A stretch of 64,000 nt of DNA from the NCBI GenBank assembly GCA_034336665.1, contig CM067566.1:28240330-28304329 (forward strand), given 5' to 3'. Below the pieces are notes generated by a model, which was not told the DNA's origin, ran no database searches, and saw nothing but the letters and a program-made list of their open reading frames with translations. Below, piece by piece: positions 48,842 through 63,195 of the stretch; position 1 is the stretch's first letter; each line of letters begins with the position of its first letter. The position numbers were made by a program, and so were the translations under genes. Source of the stretch: Luscinia megarhynchos. Its lineage: Eukaryota > Chordata > Aves > Passeriformes > Turdidae.

Positions 48842-51800
48842 GCACATATCACTTTAACTGTATGAGTGTGATTTGATTATGATTTAAATGTTACTATCTC
48901 AAATCTGTAGTTAAGTCATTGTTATAATTGTAGTGCACCCTATCAAATTGCTTTGTGAATGTTACTCAATGATTAAGTGCTGCTAAACCCTTTTCCATCC
49001 TTATCTTTACACCCATATTCTTTGCACCCTTATCCCCTTTTGCATTCCCAGCTTCCATGCAAATCATTCCAAATTGCTTCTAAATTGATCCTCCTTTAAA
49101 TGCTTTGATCTGGGTAGTACATAATATAGTGAACCTTGCCACCAAACTCTGTAAAGTGTCATTTTCACAAATTCATGTGAAATGGTGTTTTTGCCAAAAT
49201 TTCCACAGTGTTTCTTTAAGCAGCCAGACCACTCATTCATGACAGACTTGAATGGGGTGGTATGAAATGGCAGCAATGCATTTTGTACACAAGGCCCTGC
49301 CAGCATATAAGGCTTCTCTAAAATAGCATGGAAGGTTTTGTAGTTATACCTGACCAACAAAGTTGTATCATTTTCATTGCAGTAAACACTGATTAAAAGC
49401 CTGACACCGCATTAAGAAAATAAGGATATTTCAAAGGGCTCCATTTATACTGTATGCTGAATATTAAAGAAGTTGCTGTAAGAGCTGTGAGGGGGAGGAA
49501 AATTTGGTCTAGCTTTAAAATGGTATGTGCAAAACTTAATGATTGTCAAAGGGATACCTTGGTAAGCTTTTGTAGCAATAAGCCATATGTGTGGCTGAGC
49601 CCAAGATGCTTATTTAATTGCTTCCTCTGGATACCCTCTCCACTGCAGCAGATATTTGCCAAGAGGGATGCATACCATCTCCCATACCTCCAGCTGGCAG
49701 AGGGGTGTGGACCCTCTGTGCTGCATTTTGGTATTCCAGGAGATGTAGTGTAGCAGTGAAATGGCCACTTTGCATCTGCTCTGCTTGTTTGTAAATAACT
49801 GAATTTAAAGTAAGAGATGCTCAGAATAAGGGTGATGCCTGCATTGCATGTTAAGTCCAAGAATTAACAAACAAAGAGCCTTTAGATGAGATGCTCTAAA
49901 GAAAGCTCCTTTTATAAGATGGAGGGTGCTAGAAAGTGTGTGTCACTGCCACTATCAACTAATAGAGGTTATGCACTGATGGAAGGAACAAGGGAGTTGG
50001 CAGAAGCCTGTCTCTTGCTGTCAGTTCCAGGCTGCAGGCTTTTATGTTCATTTGTATTGCAATCAATAAGGAATAGCTTAAATTGGGCCCTGGAAGCTTG
50101 ATTTTATAGTTTGCTAAATTTCTCTTTTAAATTTGTTTAAAATAAAAGAGAAGTTTCTATGGAAACCTTCCCTTTTATTCAAGAGAAATATCACCCAGTC
50201 TTCGTCTCCTTCTCACAGAACCAGGGCTGGCTGGATCTGTGCCAAGATCCAGCTGTGCTCTCCCAAACCTCCACTCCAGCTCAGTGCTGGGCAGCCAGGC
50301 AAACACTTGCTACTGCCCCCATCGTGCAATTGATGCTGCCTCTTCCCTCACCTGTAGGTGATGCTTCCTATTCATGCTCTTCCAGCTCCCAAAACTGTTG
50401 GCAGCAGGAGACATTCCCCAGCCTGGGAAGCCCTGGCAGCAGTGGCAGCATGTGCTGGATGTGTCCTCACTGTCCTGCAGCACTGCCCAGGGGATTGGAC
50501 AGCCAGGCAGAGTGAGCAGGAGTGTGTGGTTCTTGGAAGTGGGAAATGCTGGCCACCTTGGTCTTCCTAGGAGGCTAAGTGGCCTTCCAGGGCTCAGTTG
50601 TTTGTTCTGATAAAGTTTTGTGTGTGGAAAGGAAAAGGAAAAACTAAACAACTCCCTCAGATAATATCTGATTCTGAGTTACAAAGCCTTAGGGCTTCTT
50701 TCCCAAATAATGAAAAAATATCTGCTGATATCAAAGGAATAAGATGATGGAATTGCTTGGGTTTAAGATACTTTTACCCATTATTGTCATTACCATCAGC
50801 TGATGGATATGATTAGTTTTCCTAAACACAAAGAGTTTAAGACAGTTGATCTGCTTAAAATTCCTAAGTCCCTTTCCAAAGGGCACTCTTAGCCCTCTCT
50901 CCTCTCCTCTCTCAGTTTGTGATAATTTGAAAAATTGTTTTGCCAATTGATGCAAACTGCTGCTACACTGGAGATCTTCCCTCAGCTTCCACTTCCACTA
51001 CTCTGCCTCTGGCCAGCCTGACCCAACCTAGGATCTGGGTTTGAAATGTCTGATAGAAATCAGATTTTAACAGTTTTTAATATGTATCTTGAACTCCCTT
51101 CAACTGCTTTACTCACCAGCCTCACCCATCATTCATTCAGCCTGAGCTACAGCATACATATGAGAGAAAAAAAAACCCTATAAAATATGTTCAGAAAGGA
51201 TACATATCAGTTTTTATCTCAAAATACAGTAGTACATTTGTAGAAACACAAGATAACAATCAGATGTAAGTCTGGCTTCTCATAACTTTGATAAAAATTC
51301 CTTAAAGATAACAAGCTTTATAAATTCATAGATTATTTTATATCTGTGCTGCATTTAGTTCTGTATAATTAATTTTCAGTGCAGCACTTCATTAGATGAG
51401 CTATTGAATAAAGAAAATAACTCAGTTTTGAACCCCTTTTATTTTTAAAGTCAGGAGTAAGATGTGCTAGACTAGAGGCAGGTATACAACAAATAGTAGT
51501 TTAAAATAGAAATGGAAAATTAAAATAAAATTATTGCAAGCTTTCTTCAGATGGAAGAAATTTATATAAAAGAGATCCCAATGAAGAAAATATGTGCATT
51601 AATATCTTGCTATTTTTCTAGACTTTAATCCCCTAGAAAAAAAAAAAAAGAAGTGATGGCTCAATAAAATACATCCTTTACCTACCCTGGCTGGTCATTC
51701 CTCACCTCTTAGGGAAATGTTGTCAAGAGAAAAGCTCCCATGCCTGTTTCTTATGCCCTGCTGTGCAAGTCAGTAGTCCTAAATTAACAAAATAGAATTT

Positions 51801-54800
51801 ATTTACATGTGGAAAGGACTTTTTTTTTTAAATTTCAGTTTTAGTTTTTTACATAATAATGCTTGTATCAAAAATCTCAGAAAATATATGACTACTTGAG
51901 GAATTTTTTCTCTATCTCTCAGATGAGTAGGTAACTCTGCACTCTTACTGATGCTCACTGTAACTTAGCTAGCCTAAGGGTGATATAAAACAGGACTCTT
52001 CAACTTCTTTGACAACTATAGCCAGATTTTATTACAGTGTGTTGCTCATGGACCAGAGAACAAACAAACTTTGTAACATGATGAATCACCTGGGGAATAG
52101 ATTCAATCTGCATGCCAGGAGCTGGGCAGCAGCAGTGCAATGCAGTAATGGCTCCATCATATTGCAGATGCCATATGAAAAAGAACTAGAAGTTGATGCA
52201 TTTATTTATGCTGTTAGCAAAACGATGTAGTAGTTCTTTCTGCATAAACACACAAAATTAAGCAAAAAAGGGTCAACATTAAATAATTATTACTAGCACA
52301 TAGTCTATTATTTCAACTGTATTATTCATGGAAGATGGTCTCATGGCTTTCTGATTAAAGCTGCCTGAAATTATGTTCTTTAACCTCACTGTCATCAAGA
52401 ATCATTCAAATGGTGGCATTTTTAATTAAAGATCATTCTATTTTTTTTTAGTAAGAGAAAAAAAATCACATTAGATAATGGTCAGAAGCAAAAAAGAAAT
52501 TGTTCTGCTTGTCAGTCTCACATCACTCTTATGCTTAATTAGTTCTTGTTGTTTGGAGTCCCTAGGTGGAAAATGAAAACAATTTCCTAGCCAAGATATA
52601 ACTCTGGGATTTGCCATGATAAGGAAACTAGTTGAGGATACATGTATGATGATGCAGAGAACTCCTTATCACCTGAACACAAGAAATTTCAGAATGCTCT
52701 TTATCTCATTCAAATGTCCTTATGGCTTTCTGTTCACTCTAAACAATAGAAACCCATGAAGACTCCATGGAATACTATATCACAGGACTTGTGATAACTC
52801 CTCTGTTCCTCATGTATAGTAGCACTTTTCTTTGGTCCCCCTTATCACTGAGAGAATAAAACTGAGATGAGAAAGGAAACCTCTTTGTACCTCTTTTACC
52901 TACAGTACATGTCAAACCCATTCAGAAAGGCTGCAGCATCTTTGTGTAGGAGAAAACGTGCAAAATGTAGGCTCTGTTTCCTTGGCTTTTTCCTTCAGGT
53001 CCTGCTTGGGGTCTTCTGACTGCCAGTCCTCTGTTGGTACAGAAATGAAGAATATGAAGATAGATTAAGATTGTAAAATATTTCAAGTGAATTTGGATAC
53101 TATAAAGACAAGACCTGATGGACTCAGACTTTGAAAAGTGTTGGTGACATAAAAAGAAGATGCAGTCCCTCATAACCAGTGAAAAGGCTTCACTTTGCTC
53201 TCATTTGTCATTTTGTTGAGAAGGCAAGTTATGAAAAACACAGAGGAATGACAATATGTAGTCCCTATTGCAGGAAAAGGCCTGGAGGTGGACACTTCTC
53301 TATGTTACAGCTACTCTTTTCTCAGTTTCCTCTCAGGCTTTTTTCAGACTGTGTTTGCTTAGGAGGCTCTTCCGTTGCCTTGATCAATTCCTGCAGGTTT
53401 TCCCTGCCTAAAGAATCCATCAGCTTTTCCTACCTTATTTTACAGGCATCCTCCCAGCACACGACTCACCTTTTGGACCTTCAGAATAATTTCTGTGCTG
53501 CCCTTCTGGTCTTTGCAAATTGCTGCCTCTGTTTGATTAGACAACACTTGTTAGAGGAAATATAATTTCTCAGCTGCAGGCCCATTGTAAGGGCATTTTA
53601 CAAAAGAGATGACTTTTTATGTGAGTACAGTTAATGGATAATGGCCCATTATCAAGAAACTGTGACTTTGCTCATAGGTTTTCTTTCAGCAGTGGAAGTC
53701 TTTACTGTTGTTAGCACACAAATTTCTGGAACATTTACACAGAAGCAATTAAGGCCATATTCAGATGGGCTATTATTCTACCTAATGGGTACATAATAGG
53801 TACTTAATAGATATTTAGGCACCTATTATGCTTACCGGTTCAAAAGAGCAAAATTATCATCCTCTTTTCCGAGGCTAAACAGAAATTGTCATGAAGAGGA
53901 GGACTAACAGATATCAGGATGTACTATATTATGGGTTCAAATTCATTGTTCTGGGCAAAAGCACAGAGGATTTCTCCTATGCTTCCTCTGAAGGTGTTTT
54001 TCTTTTCAAAGCAGAGCTGCAGGAATTTGTGCAGCATCACAGACTTGGTGCTTGTTTGAAAAGACCTGATGCAAGGATCAGGAGACACTTTATCATAAAA
54101 TGCCACAAGCTTCCATGAGTACAGGTTCTGTAGTTTAAAACCAGATTTTTTTTCTTTCATTTAAACTATAAAATGTTGTATGGAAGTTATTGAAGCATCT
54201 CTTTTTAATTTAAATATTTTTTATAATTAAAAATATGAAAAGAAAAATATAAAAGGTGTTATATGAAGAGTTGTAAAATATTTTCATGTAACATTTTTCT
54301 GTAATATGCAATGGACCACAAGTAGTAACTTCTATGATAGCTTGTAGAAAATAAGCTCTTTTTGGTTTGTTGCAGAAGTATATTAAGAGATGAACTAGTT
54401 ATATTCCAAATTATTCATGCCTAAAACATGCCTAAAAATTGAATAGACTTTACCTTTGAAAGAGCACATTGGGCTCTTCACTCCTTCTCATCCTCCCAAC
54501 TTTTCTGGTCATACAGATTTAAAGTAGCTGACAGGAAGCAGGCTGCCATTTAGCAAGCTAAACAGAAGCCACTGCCATGGAGAGTACAAACTCTCATATA
54601 AATTATAATCAAGCTCAGTCACTTTAAATTTACAGGTGGAAATCCAGCCTCTCCTCTCTCCATGCTTCCCCTGTCTGGTGCTTCCTGATGCTTCTGAGTA
54701 GCAGTGCCTACCTTCTTACTCTGCCTAGGCTGGAATTAGGAAACAACTATGAGATTTCTCTTGGAAAAAGCACTGAATTTATCCCAGATGTGGGATCAGT

Positions 54801-57179
54801 CACATTATGAAAAGAATGGAAGCAATCTTTTGCTTAAGCTGTCATTAAAACAACGTCTATGTAGTTGTTGAGCACATCATCCTTACATAAAATGATCGTT
54901 CTGATGATAAAATATTTAAACCTGGCTCTCAGAGGATCTCTAATTCTGCCTGTGGATCCCCACAGAAGTTCTTTAGGCATTTCAAATATTCTGTTAGGAC
55001 TCCATAGAGCTGTTTTTACTGTATTTTGGTGATGAAAATCTACACCCATGGTTTCCTGATGCAAGCTGAATCCCAGCAGCAGAGTGTATGATTTTAAACC
55101 CAAAGGCGAAGAAGAAATCTGAGTTTCTAATGTTCTACTCGCTCTGTTTTGGGAGCTTGCAAACCAAATGCTGCAAGGTGAGAAAGAAGTAAATCAGATC
55201 AAAACAATTCCAACGACCCAAACAAAAAGCAGGAATAACGCACATTTCCTTCTGAATTCCTTCTGGTTTTCCTTCTGGCCTCCTCCTCTCAGAAAAGAGG
55301 TGCACAAACCCTCTGACATTGGCAGACTCCATCTCCCAGTGTAGCCCTGGAATCCACAGCTGTTGGATGCTGGCTGCACTGCCTGATGGTGCTAGGGCAT
55401 GGATTTAAGAAAACTAATTTTCCAAAGCTGAAAAATTAATGGCTTTTAACCCATACATCATAGCAGTGAGGAAAGAAAATTTCATATACTTTCAGATTTG
55501 AAAATATTTTTCCTTCTTCAGTTCCTCAAAAAAAGTATCTGACCAAAAGATTGAACGTCACTGGCCTCAAAAACCCGCTGAGCTGTCTCAGAGAGAAGTC
55601 AAGAGCTTAAAAAGCAGTCTTCTTTAACATAATCTTTCTATGTCATTTCTAATGGACCCAAAATTGCAGTGGTCAAAATGATCACATATTTTGATGTTAA
55701 TAAAAGATGTGTTAAGAGGTCTTTCAGGGGTAATTCTATTAAACTGTCTCAATTTTTCATGTTATTAAACTCTATTCATCTACATGCACGGAGTATATAG
55801 CAGTCTTAACTGAATATGCTGCAATCATTAGATCAAACATCTTTCATTTAAGGCCAATCATTTACCCAGGATTATGCAAATAAATAAATAAATAGAAATT
55901 TAATCCTACCAAATCACCCAGCCTTATTGCCTTAGCAGAAACTTCAGAACGTTTCTCTCACTGATTTTTAAAAAAAAAATGCTGTTCATAAAAGATGGAA
56001 CTGTGTAGACACAGAGATCTTGGTATCTACATCTGTATATTTGTTAGAGAAATGCTTTGGAAGTAGAGGCTGGTGTCTGAGGGTCTGAAGCATAAAAGGA
56101 GGCAACACATGAGTTAAAAATGTAATTCACAAATATGTGCAGAAAGTCAAAAGATAAACACAAAGATCTTTGTTTAGGAAATCCAAGACCCACAATGCTT
56201 AGAGTCTGGAGGTATCACTACATGCTACTCCTGCTCTTTTGGGGTTTTTCTCCATGCATGATGCATTAGGTTCTGCTGCAGTTTGGAAAACTAGAGGTAT
56301 GAGAAGGAGCAGCTAGAAGAGTAAAATGCTTATGACAGAGTGAAGACTACTTAGCACTACACATTATCCTGCACTTTGCTTATCAATATTCTCCTTCAAG
56401 TTGGAAATAAATAATCAAAAAAGGTACCTACTTTACTAAAACAGCAAAGTAAAAGAAGGTCTTAGGAAAAAAAAAACAAACAAAAGGACTTTCACAAAAA
56501 TGAAAGCCTAAAAGAAGAAGAAAAATATGGAATAACATAGAAACTTTAATCCATTAATATGAAATTGTTTTTCTAAATATAAGCCCCTAGCAATAAAGGC
56601 AAAAAAAATTTCAAGTAACAAGCTGGTAGTTGCATAAAAATGAAAACTCCTAGTTTTATTCAAATGTATCAGAAGCAGGAATCCAACCAGAAATAAAGTT
56701 TAATAGACAACTGAAATATACTGACTGATCTTGAGAAAGACAAAGCCATAGCATAATATTTAAATTCCTTTTTTTTCACTAATACAAAAAGAATGAGGAG
56801 AAGGAGGGAGCAACTGTCTTGCATTAAAGTGTCAGATGTCAGAATAGTTCAATAGAATATCTTGTAGCAAGACATCAGTACAATTTCTTAACTAAGGAAA
56901 TTCAAATATCAAATTGCTGAAATACTGACTGTCAGTCAAATTAGCCTCTCTGAAGGGCAGCAAGAGGTATCCAGCTATTTCTAGGTGCTTGATTTCAAAA
57001 CTGACTATAAATAAATGCTGTGGGAAAGATAGGTTTATTAGATAGTGAAGTAACTATAATATATTGGAAAAGGTCAATGCACTTTATGTAAAGGGAATGG
57101 GATTTGCAACATAATTTTTGTTTCTCAGATCTGCTGGAGTCCTTTGACAGAGTCAGTGGTGTGAGTAAAAGATATGTTT

Positions 57180-58050
57180 AGAATAGTGAGTTAAAATCTA
57201 CAGCTAGCTGTGAAGACCTGCAGGAATATCTTGTGATATTAGCTTTGGAAATGGGAATGAAATGGCAGATAAAATTCAATGCCAATGAATGCAAAATAAT
57301 GCATTTGGTGGGAGAAACACAATAACCCTACTACAGATGCACAATAATGAGCTCTGAAAGATCTTGTAGTCATTATAAGTAGATTTCTAAAAGCACCAGC
57401 TGAATGTTCAGAGGCAGTTAAAGTGGTAAATAGAATTTAGGAAATATTATGAAAGTAATAAAGAACAGAAATTGTCGTTATGACAATATGTCTGGTGAGT
57501 CTGTGTCTTGTGTATGTAATTCTGATCATCCTTGTTAAAAAAAAAAGCAGCAGAAGTAGGGCAGAGGTAGAAGATAGATCAGAAATATGGAGATTAAAAA
57601 TACTCTTCACTTTGGAAACAAGATGGCTGATAGGAGGAATGTATAAAAGATTATGTAAAGTCTCAAACAGTACAAATACTATAACCAAGTAAAGTTTGCC
57701 TTGTAGCAAAATTGTTAAGGAAAAAGCTTAAAATAAATTAAAGAGAAGGTCTTATTATAAAATACAACATATTCACAGTTTTCATGGCATGATAAAGCTC
57801 AATAATAGTGCTAAAGAAGAATTAGGAAATTAATGTATGATAAGTTTCTCAAACATCAGTAGAAGGAAAGGTCCAGAGAAAAATCTCAAGATCAAAAAGT
57901 CCTTAACTGCTGGTTACCAACAAGTCAGTGACTGTAGCAAGAGAGGCACAACTTCCTTTGTACTTACACTCCTTTTAACCTTTCACTTGAATCATCCTCT
58001 GTACAGCATTTCTGAGACCTGGTGAGGATTGCTGGGTTGGATACCAGAGA
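57180..58050 (+). mobile_element. Ancient CR1/L3-type LINE relic
   Basis: Degraded phrases of old amniote CR1 are recognisable in order: GGCAGATAAAATTCAATGCCAATGAATGCAAA, AATGCATTTGG, AATGAGCTCTGAAAGATCTTG then TAGTCATT, AGCTGAATGTTCAGAGGCAGT, AAACAGAATTTAGGA-like wording, ATAAAAGATTATG, and near 57,820-57,910 the AGATTAGACAAATTCATG-like and AAGTCCTTAACTGCTG segments of the 3' end. Many indels and stops; not functional. Its divergence suggests insertion long before the younger bird CR1 copies. Boundaries and subfamily are uncertain. Confidence 0.55.
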
Positions 58051-61000
58051 GCATCTTGCCAGCATTTGCATTCTCTTTTGCTGACCTTAGTCCAAAACCA
58101 CACCTCTGGTGAGCTCACTCCTGTAAATAAATGGTACTCATCATGTTGAAGATGTGTCAATAGACAGGAAATTTCAAAAGGCATGTAGTAATTAACCCCA
58201 AGGCTTCTGCCTGCCTTAAAATTTAAGAATCATCAGTATCTTTCCTACAGCTAGTCAGAAGACTGAGTTGTAAGTTTTCTTACTCTACAAAGCATCCAAT
58301 TCGGATTATATTTTAAAAAAATTATTTGATACAGAAAACTTTGTAATTCTTTTAAGTAGGGCTTTTGTGAAGCATCTGAAGGAGAATCTGTTTTGATAGA
58401 TAATTTACTGATCATATTATCTAAAGCCTATCATATTCCTCACTGAGTTTTGTTTTAAATATGAGGAGAAATAAGCCACTGAAAACTCACATCCTGTATT
58501 TGACCTATTGAACTTTCTAAATAAATAAGAATATATTGAAAATTTAACTAACCTAGTAAGATTTCATTCATTAAAAAAAAAAATAGAGGCAAGAAAGCAA
58601 CATGCATGTTAATGAAAGGAAGAATATGTTTGGAATTTTCTTTCCCTAGATATTATTTTGTCTAGTATTAGATTGAGTAACTAAATGGCTATAACACTCT
58701 GCCTTAGAAATAGCTTTTTTTCAGCCATGAGCAGGGAATTTTTTTACTTGGATTATGCTTGGATTCCAAAGCACAGATGTATGCATCCGCATTGGAAGAA
58801 AGGGAGGTCCTTTATGAAACCTGTTCTTGTTATCTCCATGTTTAAATTGCCAATAATTTCAAGGAAACATAAAAATATGGCAAATGCAACTTAAAGGTTC
58901 CTCACAAAAATTGGAGAACAATAAATTTCATTGATGATGACAAGCAATTGGAGAAATAGCTGATCATATGCTCTCAACTAATCATTAAAAATGTATTTTA
59001 ATCCTACCAAACATGTGGTTGCATATCAGGCACAGAGGAGCAAAATAGCTCTTTGCAGAGCAGTGACTCTAACCTAGGAAGCAGGAAAAGAAAAAGTTTT
59101 GGAATATAGGAAGAAGGAGGGAGGAGCAAGATTTCTTACATTTTCTGAAATATAAACTGACTCATGCTCATATTCCCCACAAAGGTCAAGGTGATTTTTC
59201 ATTATAGAAATAGGAGAGTTTCCAAACTAGAGACACTTTTAAGCTACTGTAACATTTATTGGAAAAATTCACAGTGTATTTTAGTAACATCTTTAATGGT
59301 AAACAAAGATCTACATTTTTAATCTTTGTGAAGATAACTATTGAGACTGGATGTTGTAGAATTGTGCAGTCTCAGCCAGAAACAAATTATGGGCAGGAAC
59401 AATTGTTTATTTTGATAAATTCATAGCTTACATATATTTACATATATTATAATTTATAGAGATCATATTCATGGAATCCTTCTAAAGAGGTTAGGTCGAT
59501 ATGGATATTTTTACAGAATTGTAAAAATACATTATCTCCTCTTGCGTTTATGATATGTATTTCTTTTTTAGATTATTTTTACCATGCTATGAAATAATAT
59601 TACTGAAACATAAATACACATATTTCTGGGAGCATGAATATTCAAAAAGCAAATCCATAGTATTAAAAGAATGGGTCAGAAATTATATATTAATTTAATA
59701 ACATGAAAACAATTTTTCCTAATTTCCATTTTTTGCTATTGCACTGCCTTACATGTCTATGTATTTTGTCATTTCAGCATCAGTCAACACCAAAACTTAT
59801 TGATATTGATGAAGTAAATACTCTGCTGCAAACTTTCCTCTGAGGGAGTTTCATCAGTGACAGTTGTTGATTGAGAAGCGTGTGCTGTGACAATCCCAGC
59901 AGTATCACACAGCAATGTTTCTTTTGTTTTGCTTTTTGCTTGAGCTCAACTGTTCTTCAAACCAGCTGTTTTACCTTACCTGTAAGAATTTTAATTTTAT
60001 CTGGAACAAAAGTAGCAATTCAACCAATTTTTCTGCAGTCTTCTAAACTAGCCTCATCTCCTCATTGCCTTTGGATAATGAAAGCTTCCAGATACAATAT
60101 CTACAATCATGTGAAAAAATGAAATTCTTAAGTTATTGGTACCACTCTAGATTATGACAATATAATAAAAAATATAATAAAAAAGCATGAATTTAGCAAC
60201 TGAATATCATAAATCACAGCTACTTAAAGTATCAGTGTGTTTGAGACTTTATTTGCTGAAGATCTGAGAGCTGATTCTGCTAAGCTGGGTAAAATAGACA
60301 ATAAAGAGATTCATAGGATAATCATTGTAATGCAGGAAAAAACTGTTCATTACCATTTTTATGTATATATGAACAATCACAAGCTCAACTTGTTCTAAAT
60401 GAACTACATTCTTGGTTTGATAAAAAGGAAGAATTGAAAAGAATGTAAAAATATGTCTTCTCCAATTTGTATTACCACGTTATTTACCAAAACCAAATCA
60501 TGTGCATTTTTGTTTGCTGCTGTCCATTAAGGCAGCAATGCTGAGTCAGAATCAGCAGAATCTTACTGATGTTATTGTTTTTTAAGTCTTTGGAAAAGGT
60601 GATCTACCAGCAGCTGAGGTCTATATGCTGATCTATATACAGCCTAATAGTTGTTCTGTTCTCATTTATTCCCCTGTGCCCACTCCATGGCTCTTACTAA
60701 TTAAAATGCAATTCTGGAAAAAATAGCACATCAAAAGACTACAGGACTTTCTACAGCTAGAAATTAATCATATTTTGCTCATTATGCTGAATATATTTTC
60801 CAAAAACAAATTCAAATTCCAAGAACAAACCAAGATCTCATTCTGAGACCTTCAATGTTTACTAATGTAATATTAAGGGTACAAGAATATGAAAATAGTT
60901 TAAGATAGATCCTTTGTGTCATGCAGTTCCCAGGACTGATTTTGTGGCTTTCCTAGAATAATTGAACCAGTGAAGATGATGCTTTTGAAGTTCTTTGTGG

Positions 61001-63195
61001 ATATTTCCACAACAGATTAGACATAAATGTAAATAATAATAATAACAATGCTAGTGCTTGGATTACCACTCACAATTAATTGTTAAATAAATAAAAAAAA
61101 TTAAAAGCACTTTTAAATGCAATTACAATGTCAGCAAGCAGTGAGAAGCTGGCTGAAGCTATTATGTTTCAATACAGATAAAGTAAGGAAATATTTGCAT
61201 TTTGTATGTTGATAGTTCATTGAATATTTATCTAATGTTAAGTACAAAAGGTGAGGTTTCTGGGTTGCCTGGATACACTGTGATTTTTCTCAGTGATGAT
61301 CCAATGGGTTTCAGATCATTATTTAAAAAAAAAATCAGGAAATTATATGTTTCATTTTTGAAATATTGGTCACACAAACATACCCCTGCTTTCCTCCAGT
61401 AGATCCAGGCTTAAAGAAAACAGATTATTTGCTTCCTTTTCAATGCTACTTTTATTATTTTTTTTTCCTGCTTGTCTTTTTTTTTTTTTTTATTTGCAGT
61501 CAGTAAAGCTTGACCTCAAATACTTTAAAGTTTCTGTTACACACTTACCTATCTCAATTTGAGGTTTTGATGACCTCAAACATGTATATGTTTGAATATA
61601 TGACAGATTCAATGCATGTTCCTAATGCAGTTCAAGTGAACTAATTCCAACCCCCATTGCAATGGTTCAAGAAAATCATATTTTCAGGAAAAAATGCCAC
61701 CAACAAATTCCTCATTCCTGCTCTTTATTGGGAATGTGTGTAGCATATAAATGGCTGTATGACCAAAGGTAAGGAGGTGGCACAACACCTCCTGCCTGCT
61801 TGGGGCAGTGGTCTGCTACAGGCCACAGGAAGAACCTGCCCATTAGCTGGAAAACCTCCCAGACCAATTTTGCAGGAAATTTTCAGGGCCTGATTCTCAG
61901 GATCTGATCACAAAACATATGCCTAAATTTTGTGAACAGCCAGATTTGGCAGGTATTCTCAAGTGTAAGTACAGCGGGCACCAAATAGTACACAACGTGG
62001 CTGTACAGAAGACTTCATTAAGGTGCACAGTGGGTTTTCTCTCAGGAAATAGCAGCCAGACAGAGCACCACTGATACTATCACTGTTTTATTTAATTACA
62101 TCACTGGCCCAAGCAGAGAAGGCCACAATTCATTCCCTTCAACTGTCAGGAGGGATTAAAGTTTACACCTAATAACACTTCTACAGGTGCTTCTTCATTA
62201 CTTTTTTATTTCAGATTGGGGGTTTACTTTTGAAAAGCCTTCCTTGTGTCTCCATATAGAGCCCTCTGAACAATGGGAGCAGTACTATCATTCCAGTTGG
62301 CTCCTTTGAAAGTCCTGAAGTGTTTTTTCTCTTGCCCCTTTGGGAGGTGAGAAACTAGAAATGTATTCTAAGAGTACCTGTCTTCCCTCTAATTACTGGT
62401 GGGCATTCAATCCTTCAGGGCCAGGCTACAATTAGACTGAAATAAACTTCTGAAAAGCATGTACTGTGCCTGTCAGTCCTCAGCATTGCTCCCATCCCCT
62501 GCTGCTGGGCTGTACTATATAGTGCTGCCATAGCCTGAGAGGATGCCAGGCACCTCATTGCACATGACCTGAAATTGTTTAGTGTCACAGTGAAAAACTG
62601 AGAACTTACTTTAATGGAGACACACAAGTGTGTGCACACAAATCTGTAAGGTAATGCTTAGTGTACTTCAAAGGAGGCTGTGATCTGAGTACCCGCTCCT
62701 TTTTAAGAAAATTTTCTAATTTTATAGTGTCAATTTAACTGCAGAGTGTGGGTAAACTTCTGAACACTTTCTGGTCTGGCAGAAACTGTCATGCCCATGG
62801 ACTTTCATGTAGACTATTGTTTTGTATTGTTTGAGCTCTCTTTGTATCAGATAAACAACAACAGAATTAATATCTCCAATAATGTCTCTTTAAGAGAGAG
62901 ATGGCTATTAAATACAATAAACGACAAACCAGTATTAAAATTGTTGCAATGATCTTGGGGCAATTATAAGAAGCATTTACATAAAACTACAATATAGACT
63001 ATTTCCAGAAATATGCAGAGATAGTACTTAATTTCCAATGCAGCAGAATAGTTTGGATTTTTTTTTCAAATTTTCTCTGCTTTGAAATCCAGAGTATCCC
63101 TTTCTAAATGTAAAACATAATTAGGAGAGGAAAGATATAAAATATGAGTAAGACCTTTCTTCACACCAGAATAAAATACTTTGTGATTTCACTGG
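58051..63195. other. AT-rich intergenic stretch, no gene seen
   Basis: No repeat family or exon recognised. Homopolymer T run at 61,477-61,491 precedes TATTTGCAG and mimics a splice acceptor. Confidence 0.55.

Larger units (their letters stand above)
43261..57179. other. AT-rich intergenic stretch, no gene seen
   Basis: Holds the 40-bp AT duplication, the poly-A at 48,801 and one mildly GC-rich islet at 50,200-50,620 with overlapping open frames of up to 118 codons. No recognised domain or convincing exon. Open frames of 121 and 128 codons at 46,439-46,804 (minus) and 53,179-53,565 (plus) also lack known features. Confidence 0.55.

Noticed and set aside
61470..61505. Polypyrimidine tract plus TTTGCAG as a plus-strand splice acceptor
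   Set aside because: A T homopolymer followed by CAG is common by chance, and the sequence after it has stops early in the frames I could follow and no known protein.
37660..63190. First exon of a divergent neighbour such as TUSC3
   Set aside because: TUSC3 neighbours SGCZ in mammals but far away; no recognisable signal peptide or thioredoxin-like exon is visible here.
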